Positions 1-8,210 of a DNA stretch of 61,114 nt are shown here, one piece after another. The translations under genes and the position numbers were made by a program. Under the pieces are notes generated by a model, which worked only from the letters and a program-made list of their open reading frames with translations, had not been told where the DNA came from and made no database searches. Within the stretch, counting starts at the first letter, position 1; each line of letters begins with the position of its first letter. The DNA lies in the NCBI RefSeq assembly GCF_000612725.1, contig NZ_HG964450.1, positions 132,933 to 194,046 of the forward strand, in the 5' to 3' direction. This DNA comes from Mycolicibacterium austroafricanum. GTDB taxonomy: Bacteria > Actinomycetota > Actinomycetes > Mycobacteriales > Mycobacteriaceae.

Positions 1-864
1 GCGCCGCGCCACCTCAACATCCCAGCCGGCCTTCACCAGCGCCCAGAACGCCGCCACCGTGTCCGGCAACGGCGCCCGCCCCACACCCTCACCACCGCCA
101 CCGTCGTCGTCGGGGCCGTAGCCGCGGTCGACGGTGTCGTGGCCGTCCCCGCGGCCGGGGTCGCTGTTGATGTCGTGGTTGTGGTCGTCGGTGTGGTCGG
201 TGATGTTGTGGTCGCGTTTCCACTGCGCGACCAACCCTTCAAGATGACAGTTCAGGGCCGTGTCGAACGTCGCCGCCTCATCATGGGGCAACGCGATCCG
301 CCAATAGGTGTACTGCTCATCACTGGTCTTGGTGATCGACGCCCGCGGCACCGGATCGCGCCGGGGCTTGGCCTCAGATTCGGATTCAGGGTCGCAGTCG
401 GCACCAGACTCGGATTCTGGGTCGGGTTCGGGGCGGGGTTCCTGCTTGACCGCGGTGCGCAACTGAGCCACCGTCGAATGGGCGGCCAAATCGGCGTAAT
501 GATCATCAGAACCCGCCCCCGCCCGCTCGGCGATCACCCCGACCTGATCCAACGACAGCCGACCCTCCCGCAAATCCCGACTACACCGCGGGAACTCGTC
601 CAACCGGCGCGCCACCGCCACGATCGTCTCAGCGTTACGAAACGAGGTCCCCAACTTCCACGCGAGCAGGCCCTCCAACGACTTCACCCCGGTGATCCCC
701 CACAGCTCGGCGCGGTCAATCTCGGCAGCGATCTGCGCAATACGCCCATCAATGGCATTGCGCTGACCCGCCAACTCCGCCAACTCCTCGAAAAACGCAT
801 CCAGCCGATCCGACTGACGCACCACACCACCAGTGCCAGTACCAACCGGAACCCTCGAAGACAT
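1..864 (-). CDS. DUF222 / 13E12-type protein, 3' end outside window
   Basis: An open frame runs from the ATG at 864 to the left edge without a stop (288 codons visible). The translation starts MSSRVPVGTGTGG and continues with an alpha-helical region containing AELAGQRNAIDGRIAQIAAE and WGITGVKSLEGLLAW, typical of the DUF222 N-terminal domain of the mycobacterial 13E12 repeat family. These proteins usually end in an HNH nuclease-like domain, which would lie beyond base 1 and cannot be confirmed. An Asp/Gly-rich linker is encoded at about 60-200. The family is multicopy in mycobacteria and its cellular role is not established. The domain assignment is from memory of the family. Confidence 0.8.
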   Translation of the reverse strand, partial: MSSRVPVGTGTGGVVRQSDRLDAFFEELAELAGQRNAIDGRIAQIAAEIDRAELWGITGVKSLEGLLAWKLGTSFRNAETIVAVARRLDEFPRCSRDLREGRLSLDQVGVIAERAGAGSDDHYADLAAHSTVAQLRTAVKQEPRPEPDPESESGADCDPESESEAKPRRDPVPRASITKTSDEQYTYWRIALPHDEAATFDTALNCHLEGLVAQWKRDHNITDHTDDHNHDINSDPGRGDGHDTVDRGYGPDDDGGGGEGVGRAPLPDTVAAFWALVKAGWDVEVARR

Positions 865-1012
865 AACCCCATCCAACCAGCAGGGTCCGACAAAAACGGC
901 GACGCGAAACCGACTCGGTGCGGCCTCTTTTCGCCGAATCGGCAGTAATAAACAGTCAGTGGTGAAATGACCGGGCCGTGCCGGTTCACGCTGCCACGTT
1001 CCACACCCCGGC

Positions 1013-1018
1013 TAGTCT
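1013..1018 (+). promoter_or_regulatory. -10 box of a leaderless promoter
   Basis: TAGTCT fits the mycobacterial TANNNT -10 pattern and ends six bases before the ATG at 1025, so transcription would begin at or next to the start codon. No Shine-Dalgarno sequence precedes the ATG, which agrees with a leaderless message. No clear -35 box is seen. Confidence 0.4.
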
Positions 1019-1024
1019 CATGGG

Positions 1025-1408
1025 ATGACTCGTGCCTTCCGGCGGGCGCCGGCGCTCACCTTGGCTGCTGCATGCGCACTGCTGGGCGGCGTGCTGTCCG
1101 CGGCGCCCGCGGCCGCGGCACCGTACGGCAGCAACGGCGTCTTCGGTGTCACCACCCAACCGCGCGACGGCTGGGCGACCGCGTACATCCCGCCCGGGCA
1201 CTACCGCGTAGACCAGTCCCCCAGCATGCAGCCCTACCAGAGCCCGCCAGGCCGCTGGTTCCGGTGCAGCGACTTCCCTTGCGCGCCAACATCTCCGGGG
1301 AACATCCTCGGAACGGGTGCAGCACTTAGGGACGTGCCGACGTTCGTCGACATTCTGCCCAGCGACGTGGCCGTCGCGCTGCACAACGTCACGCTGACCC
1401 CTGCCTGA
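1025..1408 (+). CDS. small secreted protein of unknown function
   Basis: This 127-residue protein begins with a clear Sec signal peptide: basic MTRAFRRAP, a hydrophobic stretch to about residue 25, and a cleavage-like AAPAAAAP around residue 33. The mature part (about 95 residues) has two cysteines (WFRCSDFPCAP) that could form a disulfide, and is rich in Gly, Pro and aromatic residues. I recognise no catalytic motif. It resembles the many short exported mycobacterial proteins with no known role. It stands alone, convergent with the hydrogenase operon that ends at 1412. The start is supported by the signal peptide and a -10 box just upstream. Confidence 0.7.
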   Translation: MTRAFRRAPALTLAAACALLGGVLSAAPAAAAPYGSNGVFGVTTQPRDGWATAYIPPGHYRVDQSPSMQPYQSPPGRWFRCSDFPCAPTSPGNILGTGAALRDVPTFVDILPSDVAVALHNVTLTPA

Positions 1409-1411
1409 GGT

Positions 1412-2236
1412 TCAGCGCACCAGGGCCGGATCGAAGGTGGCCCGCGCAGCGACTGACGCCGCCGCAGCGGCCACCAGCACCGTGGCATCACCGTCGCGGC
1501 CCTTCGGGAAGACGATCTCCGCGCTGTCGGGACCGTCGCGGTGGGCCATCAGCCAGTCGTACAACAACCAGTCCAGCGCGCACGCGACGTCGTAAGGGTC
1601 CGCATCGGTCTCCGCCGCAGATGAAACCACCTTCTGCATGGCCTCGCAGTGCTCACTGCGCGCGGCGTCCTTGTTGGTGCCCGAGCTGTCGTACAGCAGC
1701 ATCGACAACGTCAGCGGCAACCGGGCGCCCGCCTCGGTGCGCACCACCCAGCGGCCGCCTTTCCACGGCCGGGCATGGTCCACCTGCGCCATCTCGCCGT
1801 ATCCGCCGACGACACCTGGCTTCGGTTCGTCGAGTTCACCCTCAAGCGGTGCCGGCCCTAGCATGTCCAACGGATGTCGGGCCAGAATCGACATCAGCAC
1901 TGCGGTGCCGATGATCTGGCCGGCCCTGGCGTCCGGCGCGAGTCCGAGACGCTCCACTGCTCGCGCATAGTCCAGGCACGCCCGGTCCACACTGCGATAG
2001 AGCTCGCCCAGATCCTGGCGGTCCTGAACCGTCGGCCTCCGCCCGCCGCCGAGCAGCTCCCCGAACCGCCGGGAAGCATCGATCAGCGAATCGTCGAGAG
2101 CGGACAGATGCGTCGCCACCAACCGGTCGGGTTCGTCGTCCTCGCCGACGAGCACGTGCAGTGTGGTGGGCGCACCGTCGGATGTCGTCCAGTAGAAACC
2201 GATCTGGCCGTCGTCCTGCACGATCCGCGGCCTCAA
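1412..2236 (-). CDS. uncharacterised last gene of the Huc operon
   Basis: The protein is 274 residues if it starts at the TTG at 2236, which overlaps the stop of the NHL gene as TTGA; a GTG five codons later (2221) is the alternative. The upstream extension of this frame lies inside the NHL gene and is not protein-like. The sequence contains a predicted helical middle (RFGELLGGGRRPTVQDRQDL), and a Trp-rich part around ARPWKGGRWVV. No domain is recognised and there is no signal peptide or membrane segment. Its position as the ninth tightly coupled gene implies a role in assembling or using the hydrogenase, but that is inference from context. Confidence 0.75.
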   Translation of the reverse strand: MRPRIVQDDGQIGFYWTTSDGAPTTLHVLVGEDDEPDRLVATHLSALDDSLIDASRRFGELLGGGRRPTVQDRQDLGELYRSVDRACLDYARAVERLGLAPDARAGQIIGTAVLMSILARHPLDMLGPAPLEGELDEPKPGVVGGYGEMAQVDHARPWKGGRWVVRTEAGARLPLTLSMLLYDSSGTNKDAARSEHCEAMQKVVSSAAETDADPYDVACALDWLLYDWLMAHRDGPDSAEIVFPKGRDGDATVLVAAAAASVAARATFDPALVR

Positions 2237-3426
2237 GATCGTCTCCAGATCATGACGCGGTTGTTGCCCGAGTCCGCAACGGCCAGCAGGTCGCCGTGCA
2301 GGCTCACGCCGTACGGCCAGCAGAGGGTGTCGCGCCCCACCAGCGACCAGCGGTTCTCGCCGTTGGACCCGAAGTCGGGTTGGGCCAGCACATGATCGGC
2401 CGGCCGACCCCCGAGCGCCTCCGCCTGCACACCGTCCCACACCAGGATTCGATTGTTCGCCGTGTCCGCGACGACGACGCAGCCACCGTCGAGGTCTATC
2501 GCGTACGGGAACCGGAACCTGTCACCGGTGTGCGGGCCGTAGGGCCACTCCTGCGCGGTGACGAAATCAGGCTGCCCCAGAACGAGATTCGCGTGAGCAT
2601 CCGCCGCCGGGTGCGGTGACCAGCCGAGCACGCGATGGTCTCCGGCATCGGCGACCAGCAGCAGCTCCGACGTCCCGGCGATCGCGTGCGGCCACCGGAA
2701 GCTCGCCGGTCCGACCGCCTGGCCCCGGTTCTCCTCCCTGGCACTCGCCGTCGGCTGGCCGAGCACGATGTCGGCGGCCTGCCCCGGTTCGGGGATGCCG
2801 CCGCTCCACCCCAACACCCTCCGGTTGCCGGTGTCCGCCACCCAGAACCGGTCACCGAGTATTGCGAATCCGAAGGGCCAGTAGAAGGTTCCCGCCGAGC
2901 AGGCCTGGCCCGCATTGGGTTCCACGGATCCGGCGTCGCGCTGCCCGAGCACCACGTCGGGTGCCACATCGTCGGACTCGGGCACCTGGTTCCAGATCAG
3001 GAGTCGATGGTGCCAGGCGTCGGCGACGATCAGCCGGCCGTCGACGATCGCGACGCCGGTCGGCAGGTTCATCCCGCGCTCCGGCCCGCGGCCCCCCGCG
3101 GCGCGGCCCTCCGCGTACCCGTGCGGTTGACCGAGGACCACATCCGCGGCTTGTTCGTCCGCATGCGGCAGGCCGTGCCAGATCAGGACGCGGTGGTTGC
3201 CGGAGTCTGCGACGACGACGTGCTTGTCATCGACGAAAACCCCACGCGGCGAATACATCCAGGCCATGCTCGGGGTCGCCTGGGGCAACGCCAGCCCGCC
3301 CGGCGCTGGTGCTCCCAGCCAGCGCAGCGGTCGCCAGCCGCCGCTGTTGTCCTCGGCCGGCGGCGTTTCCGGTGAGTGGCCGGCAGGCCGCCCGGCAATG
3401 GTGTGCCGCACCGTGTAGCGGCTCAT
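2233..3426 (-). CDS. NHL-repeat beta-propeller protein of the Huc cluster
   Basis: This 397-residue protein begins at the ATG at 3426, sharing four bases (ATGA) with the end of the NifU-Rieske gene. It contains about six NHL-type repeats, each ending in a motif such as VVADSGNHRVLIWHG, WVADTGNRRVLGWSG or VVADTANNRILVWDG, joined by VLGQP linkers; these would form a six-bladed propeller. No signal peptide is seen, so it is probably cytoplasmic or peripheral. NHL proteins accompany several actinobacterial uptake hydrogenases. A scaffold or protein-docking role is likely but unproved. An earlier GTG in the same frame would extend it into the upstream gene and is rejected. Confidence 0.85.
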   Translation of the reverse strand: MSRYTVRHTIAGRPAGHSPETPPAEDNSGGWRPLRWLGAPAPGGLALPQATPSMAWMYSPRGVFVDDKHVVVADSGNHRVLIWHGLPHADEQAADVVLGQPHGYAEGRAAGGRGPERGMNLPTGVAIVDGRLIVADAWHHRLLIWNQVPESDDVAPDVVLGQRDAGSVEPNAGQACSAGTFYWPFGFAILGDRFWVADTGNRRVLGWSGGIPEPGQAADIVLGQPTASAREENRGQAVGPASFRWPHAIAGTSELLLVADAGDHRVLGWSPHPAADAHANLVLGQPDFVTAQEWPYGPHTGDRFRFPYAIDLDGGCVVVADTANNRILVWDGVQAEALGGRPADHVLAQPDFGSNGENRWSLVGRDTLCWPYGVSLHGDLLAVADSGNNRVMIWRRS

Positions 3427-4280
3427 CGGCCGGTCCGAACCCAGACATCCCCATCGTCGATCCGCAACGGTAGCTGCTCCAGTTGCACCCCCGGCGCGGA
3501 CAGGCACTCCCCCGACTCCGCGTCATAGCAGAACCCGTGCCACGGACACGTCAGCGTGCCCGCCGTGGCGTCGAAGACCGCATCGCCGAGCGGCAGCGCC
3601 TCGTGGGCGCACTCGTTGTAGAAGGCCGACAGTTTCTGTCCGATGTTGACCACGAGGACGTCGCCGCCGAGGACCCGGATCTCGTCGACGGCGATCGAGT
3701 CCACGCTGCCGAGGTTCACCCATCCGTCCGGCTCCGCTCTGGGCGGTATCCGCAGCGCCTCGACCGGTATCAGCGTCGGTGTGGCCTCGCCGGACACCAC
3801 CTCGACCGCCTCCAGATTCGGAACACCCTGCAACAGAGCGGCTTCGACGAGTTCGCGAAGAGTCACCGAGGCCATCGAACAACCGTTGCAGGCCCCTTCG
3901 AGCCGGACGAACGCCACGCGGTCGTCGACCCGCACCAGCGTCACGTCCCCACCATGGCTGTGCAGTTGCGGGCGAACGGCGGCCAGCGCCCGCTCGGCCA
4001 GCGTCACCGGATCGGGCCGGATGATGCCGTGCAGCGTCAGCAGCATCCGGACCACAGGGTCGTCGACCAGATCGAACAGCAGCGGCCGCGCAGCGTCGTC
4101 AGCCCGCATCCGGGCCACGATCGTCGTCAGCCCGGCGCGATGGACTTCCTCCACGGCCGCCTTGAGTTCTTCGGCTGCTGCCCGCGCGGTCGGGTCGAGT
4201 TCGGCCAGTGCCGCGACCGCAGCATCGACACGCCTGGCAAGAACCTCGAGATCGGCTGTGCCTGCGCCCACGGCAGTCAT
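3423..4280 (-). CDS. hucE: NifU-Rieske iron-sulfur protein (HucE-like electron carrier)
   Basis: This 285-residue fusion protein has a helical N-terminus, a NifU C-terminal-like domain with a CxxC pair (GACNGCSMASV, about residues 130-140), and a C-terminal Rieske domain with the 2Fe-2S ligands NECAHEALPLGD and TCPWHGF. In Mycobacterium smegmatis a Rieske-type protein of the Huc locus, HucE, is needed for normal hydrogenase function and is thought to pass electrons toward the respiratory chain (from memory of the mycobacterial hydrogenase literature). Here the gene shares ATGA overlaps with the TPR gene upstream and the NHL gene downstream, so translation is probably coupled. The NifU part may help to supply or hold clusters. 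Confidence 0.85.
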   Translation of the reverse strand: MTAVGAGTADLEVLARRVDAAVAALAELDPTARAAAEELKAAVEEVHRAGLTTIVARMRADDAARPLLFDLVDDPVVRMLLTLHGIIRPDPVTLAERALAAVRPQLHSHGGDVTLVRVDDRVAFVRLEGACNGCSMASVTLRELVEAALLQGVPNLEAVEVVSGEATPTLIPVEALRIPPRAEPDGWVNLGSVDSIAVDEIRVLGGDVLVVNIGQKLSAFYNECAHEALPLGDAVFDATAGTLTCPWHGFCYDAESGECLSAPGVQLEQLPLRIDDGDVWVRTGR

Positions 4281-5515
4281 CGGGCGCCCTCGCGGGAGAT
4301 CTCGTCGAGCACGCCACGCACCGCGCGGACCGATTCGGTGTCCCCGTGCTCCTCGAAAAGGAAGCGCGCCTCGTACAGCCTGGCCTTGGCCTGGTCGAAC
4401 AGACCGAGATGGGCAAGCACGTTGCCCTGGTTGGCCAGCACCCGCGCGCGCCCGTGCGGGTCGACGTCCCGGTCGCGGGCATCCAGCACGGCCTCGTAGA
4501 TCTCAACCGCCTCGACAAGGTTCTCCTGGCGGTGACGAGTTGGGCTGTACACCAACGAGTTCGCCAAATTCAGCTGCACGCTCGCCCACCGTTGCGGGTG
4601 CTCGTCGCGGGTGAACACCGTGAGTGCCTGGCGCAACGACTGCGCGGCGATGCCCAGCCGCAGCTGGCTCGACGCCTCCACCATCGGCATCGTCAGGTAG
4701 GCGGTGGCCAGATCGGCGTGACCCGAGGCCCACAGCAGCGGAGCGTCCTCGCAGCGGATCAACTGCAGTGCCGAGTGGTAGTGCGGTATCGCTGACGGCA
4801 TCAGCTCAGGTCGGAGCGCGGCCTGCTCGTGCAGCATGCCCGCGGCGGTGAGGTGCAGTTCGGCGCGAGCGACCTTCAGCCCGTCGGCACCGTCGAGCAG
4901 CGCGAGTGCCCGGTCCACGCGCGCCAGGGCGGACGGGTCGTCACCGTCGCGGCAGATACCCGCGGCCGCGCCGAGCAGGACGCCGGCCAGCGGTCTGCTC
5001 ACCGGCGCCGCCGCCTCCGCGGCCGCGTCGAGCAGCTGCACGGCCTTCGCCGGTGCGTCCGCGGCGATCGCTGCCGACGCGGCGGTGGCGAGCACCGCGG
5101 CAGCAAGCTCGCCGTCGAGTCCGTCAGCGCCGGGGACCTCGTCACTGCGTCCGAGCGCGAACAACACCACGTCGACGAGCACCCCGAACTCGCCGAGATC
5201 CGCGCGAACCGCGTCGGGATCGGCCGAGTCGGGATCGAGAACGAACCGGTTGTAGCGCGCCACGGCATCGTCACCGGCCAGTGCCGCCAGCGCAGCGTCG
5301 CGGTCGCCGGCCAGCGCATGCCGGTGCCCGGCCAGCCGGTCGGGCCACACCTCGGGCAGGCGGCCGGCCAGCAGCGCAGCACGCACCGGGTCGGTGTCGT
5401 CGCCGGCGGGGATCAGCAGATAGCCGAGGGGCAGGCCGAACACACCGAGCGGTTGCGGTCGCGCCACCAGGTCCGCGGCGCCCCGCCCGGTCGGTTCAAC
5501 GGCGGTGTCGGTCAC
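4277..5515 (-). CDS. TPR protein of the Huc cluster
   Basis: The 412-residue product is Ala/Leu-rich and made of helical pairs of the tetratricopeptide type, clearest near the C-terminus (VEIYEAVLDARDRDVDPHGR, then VLANQGNVLAHLGLFDQAKA). I chose the GTG at 5515 because GGGAGG lies three bases upstream; an earlier GTG at 5557 has no ribosome-binding site and would overlap the previous gene. Its stop overlaps the start of the NifU-Rieske gene. TPR proteins usually act as assembly platforms, and this one lies between the maturation protease and the electron carrier, which suggests a complex-assembly role (inferred). Confidence 0.8.
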   Translation of the reverse strand: MTDTAVEPTGRGAADLVARPQPLGVFGLPLGYLLIPAGDDTDPVRAALLAGRLPEVWPDRLAGHRHALAGDRDAALAALAGDDAVARYNRFVLDPDSADPDAVRADLGEFGVLVDVVLFALGRSDEVPGADGLDGELAAAVLATAASAAIAADAPAKAVQLLDAAAEAAAPVSRPLAGVLLGAAAGICRDGDDPSALARVDRALALLDGADGLKVARAELHLTAAGMLHEQAALRPELMPSAIPHYHSALQLIRCEDAPLLWASGHADLATAYLTMPMVEASSQLRLGIAAQSLRQALTVFTRDEHPQRWASVQLNLANSLVYSPTRHRQENLVEAVEIYEAVLDARDRDVDPHGRARVLANQGNVLAHLGLFDQAKARLYEARFLFEEHGDTESVRAVRGVLDEISREGAR

Positions 5516-5531
5516 GGCCCTCCCAGGGGAC

Positions 5532-5729
5532 TCATCGCAGATCCCGTTCTGCGGCACGCTTGATCAGATCGGCCGCCAGATCCGCGCGGCGACGGGTGCG
5601 GTGCGTGCTGATCCGTCTGCGCACCACCCCGTCGTCGAACACGACGACGACATCGACGGCCCACTGTCCGCGTTCGGGCACCACCACTGCCTCAACGGCA
5701 CGCGCATTGTCTTCACTCACGAGCATCAC
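5532..5729 (-). CDS. 65-residue conserved-position small protein of the Huc operon
   Basis: This short gene starts with the ATG at 5729, which overlaps the protease stop (ATGA), and ends 16 bases before the TPR start. The protein begins MMLVSEDNARAVEAVVV, has beta-strand-like repeats of hydrophobic residues, and ends in a basic stretch (RRRISTHRTRRRADL). There is no metal-binding motif, signal peptide or membrane helix. Codon use matches the neighbours and both flanking genes are coupled to it, so I treat it as real. Function unknown; it could be a small assembly factor or nucleic-acid-like binding protein, but nothing here decides. Confidence 0.7.
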   Translation of the reverse strand: MMLVSEDNARAVEAVVVPERGQWAVDVVVVFDDGVVRRRISTHRTRRRADLAADLIKRAAERDLR

Positions 5730-6499
5730 CGGTCCAGCCCCGGTTCGTCGCCGAGTGGAATGCGCAACGCCGACTGGTCATCGTCCCAGGATGCGCCCCG
5801 AACGCCCGTCATGGCGAGGTCCATGAGCACCTCGCGAACCAGAACCGACCGGTCCCCGGCGGGCGTGCGTTGCTTGAGCAGCAGTCCGCCGCTTCGGGGG
5901 CCACGCAGCGGGACGAGCCATAAGGCGCCGTCACGTACCACCGCGGCCACGGCGTCGGACGGAAACCTCGCGGCCGCGAGCTCGGCGTCCAGCCGCAGGT
6001 ATCCGTCTGCGGTGAACTCGACCGTGACCTCACGCCGGCCGGCGGGACGCAGCGGTGCCAGGTAGTCGCGCTCGACGATGGACAGGACCTCTTCCATTGC
6101 GGTGGCCACCGGTTCCGAGAGGTCGGCCCCCATCTCGACGCTGTCGACCTCGATCAGGAACACGGTGATGTCGGTGGGACAGGCGTCGCCCAGCGCCCAG
6201 CGCGCGAACGCGATTGCGTGATCCCAGCGGAACGAATGGGTGTGCAGACCCTGCAGCGGCGGCAACTCGGCGAGTTCCGCGCCGGGCACCCGAAACGTCG
6301 TGCCGGGCGCCGAACCCGTGGCCGCCGCGTCGATGATGACCACCCGTCGAGCACCGTTCATCTGGAATGCGACATCCATGCCGGCGGTACCACCGTCGAC
6401 GAGCTTCGCGCCGTCGGGCACGCCGCGCTCCCACAGGTGGCGGACCAGGACCGGACCGACCCCGTCGTCGCCGCGCAGCAGATTTCCGCAGCCGATCAC
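5726..6499 (-). CDS. [NiFe]-hydrogenase maturation protease
   Basis: This protein (257 residues from the GTG at 6499) begins IGCGNLLRGDDGVGP, the nickel-binding motif of the HycI/HoxM/HupD endopeptidase family, which removes the C-terminal tail of the large subunit after nickel insertion. It is longer than the usual 150-200 residues: after about residue 160 there is an extra domain of unknown function. The start is awkward. The family normally has a few residues before this motif, and the in-frame upstream sequence (CDLLV) has no ATG, GTG or TTG, so a CTG start is possible. Its substrate should be the HucL encoded just upstream, which keeps a 19-residue tail. Confidence 0.88.
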   Translation of the reverse strand: MIGCGNLLRGDDGVGPVLVRHLWERGVPDGAKLVDGGTAGMDVAFQMNGARRVVIIDAAATGSAPGTTFRVPGAELAELPPLQGLHTHSFRWDHAIAFARWALGDACPTDITVFLIEVDSVEMGADLSEPVATAMEEVLSIVERDYLAPLRPAGRREVTVEFTADGYLRLDAELAAARFPSDAVAAVVRDGALWLVPLRGPRSGGLLLKQRTPAGDRSVLVREVLMDLAMTGVRGASWDDDQSALRIPLGDEPGLDR

Positions 6500-6575
6500 C
6501 AGCAGGTCGCAACCCGGCGGCTGGAGGGATGCCGCCGGGCTGCAAGCTTCGGGATCTGTCCCAGGTGACGCCAGT

Positions 6576-8186
6576 TCACACCATCCCGTTGATCACGAAC
6601 TTGCTCAGTTCACGGCCGGTCTTGCCGTCGTAGGCATGCACCGTGCACACCAGGCAGGAATCGAAACTGCGGGCGACGTGGCCGAGTTCGACCGGATCCT
6701 CGGCGTCGACGATCGGGGATCCGACCAGCGCCCGCTCGATCGGGCCGAGCACCTCCGAGCCGTCCCGGGGTCCGATGTTCCACGCGGTGGGAGTGACCAC
6801 CTGGTAGTTCTTGATCTTGCTGTCCTCGATCACGATCCAGTCCGACAGTGCACCGCGCGCGGCTTCGGTGGAACCGAAACCCTTGCCTTCGGCGTACTCG
6901 GTGGGCTTGGTGTAGAAGCTCTCCTTCAGCTCCAACGCGTCGAGCCACTGCCGCGTCCACTTGTAGTACTTGGGCGCCTCGTGCATGCGGGCCAGCTGGC
7001 GCACCATCACCGACGGGCCGATGGTGTTGTAGATGTCGCCGAACAGCGGGTCGTTGTCCTGATGCGCGGCGGCGCCGGGTCCGGCCGCCGCCATGCGGCG
7101 CGCCAAAGGTCCTGCCTCCAACGGGATGTTGCCCAGATCCCCCACGGCGTAGCGCGGCGACTTGGCCCAGCTGTACTTGCCCTGCTTGCGTCCCTGCTCG
7201 GGGTCGATCGGGATGGTCTCGCCGTCGAACGGGTGCAGTGGCCGGTCGCCCTGGTAGAAGGAGTGCGTGACGTCCTCGAGGACGTTGGCCTGGTCGAACT
7301 CGAAGTAACGACCGTCGGCGTACACCCCTGAGCGGCCGATCAATGCTGCGTTGCGGCCGTCGATCGTGGGGTTCTCGTACAGGGACGGCTCGAAATATGT
7401 TCCGGTGGCAAGGTAATTGCCCACCCCCTGGCCGTACTTGTCGAGCCCGACGTCCAGGCAGTACCTGATGAAGAATCCGCAGTCGCTGTTGTACTGCGCT
7501 TCGTTCTCGTCCACCCAGGCCAGTACGTCGTTCCAGGTCTTGTTTTCCAGCCAGCGATCCACCGAACAGCCCAGCCACTGGCCTTCCAGCCAGGCATCGT
7601 TCCAGTGCTCGAGGATCGCGATGGAACGGGTGACGTCACTGAGCGTGGGGGCGCACATCACCCCGCCCGGAACCATGAAGCTCGAGTGGGGCCATTGCCC
7701 GCCGTAGATCGCATACACCTCAACAGGTTTGGCGCTCAACACGACACCGGGTTGGTAGCTGGTGCCGACATACGGCGCGAATCGGCGGACAGCCTCGTCA
7801 TACAACGCCGACTTCGCATAGTTCTTGTTGGTCAGATCGATGGCGAACAGTGCATAGAAGTAGCGCGGGATCGACTGCAACGTCTCACACGCCTGACAGA
7901 TGTTGCGCACCAGCGTCGCGTTGTGCGGCATGTGGGTGCGCCACGCGGTGTCCAGGGCATACGCGGACTTGTAGAGATGGCTTCCGCCGCAGATGCCGCA
8001 GATGCGCGGGCACACCACCAGTCCCGACTGAGGGTCCTTGCCCTGCAGGATGATCTCGAATCCGCGGAACATCGCCGCCTCGGTCCACGCCGAGGTGACG
8101 ACCCCGTCCTCGATCGTGACGCGGACGTCGAGGTCACCCTCGACGCGGCCGAGCGGGCTGACGAAGAGATCCAGCTTTGACGCCAT
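6576..8186 (-). CDS. hucL: group 2a [NiFe]-hydrogenase large subunit HucL
   Basis: This 536-residue catalytic subunit holds the NiFe(CN)2CO centre that splits H2. The L1 motif RICGICGGSH is at residues 61-70 (C63, C66) and the L2 motif FDSCLVCTVH at 508-517 (C511, C514, H517). The L2 has Ser where many groups have Pro. Nineteen residues follow H517 and should be cut off by the protease encoded next. The ATG at 8186 is preceded by GGAAGG. It follows hucS by 24 bases. The sequence and gene set fit the Huc enzyme of mycobacteria, which oxidises atmospheric H2 in aerobic growth; the other mycobacterial type (Hhy, group 1h) is less likely because its Rieske gene usually follows the large subunit directly. 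Confidence 0.92.
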   Translation of the reverse strand: MASKLDLFVSPLGRVEGDLDVRVTIEDGVVTSAWTEAAMFRGFEIILQGKDPQSGLVVCPRICGICGGSHLYKSAYALDTAWRTHMPHNATLVRNICQACETLQSIPRYFYALFAIDLTNKNYAKSALYDEAVRRFAPYVGTSYQPGVVLSAKPVEVYAIYGGQWPHSSFMVPGGVMCAPTLSDVTRSIAILEHWNDAWLEGQWLGCSVDRWLENKTWNDVLAWVDENEAQYNSDCGFFIRYCLDVGLDKYGQGVGNYLATGTYFEPSLYENPTIDGRNAALIGRSGVYADGRYFEFDQANVLEDVTHSFYQGDRPLHPFDGETIPIDPEQGRKQGKYSWAKSPRYAVGDLGNIPLEAGPLARRMAAAGPGAAAHQDNDPLFGDIYNTIGPSVMVRQLARMHEAPKYYKWTRQWLDALELKESFYTKPTEYAEGKGFGSTEAARGALSDWIVIEDSKIKNYQVVTPTAWNIGPRDGSEVLGPIERALVGSPIVDAEDPVELGHVARSFDSCLVCTVHAYDGKTGRELSKFVINGMV

Positions 8187-8210
8187 ATGAAAAGTCCTTC
8201 CTCGGACGCG

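Noticed and set aside
139..948. Long plus-strand frame opposite the DUF222 gene
   Set aside because: The opposite strand encodes a clear DUF222 protein over the same bases; the plus-strand product is Arg/Pro/His-rich with no domain, as expected for an antisense shadow in GC-rich DNA.
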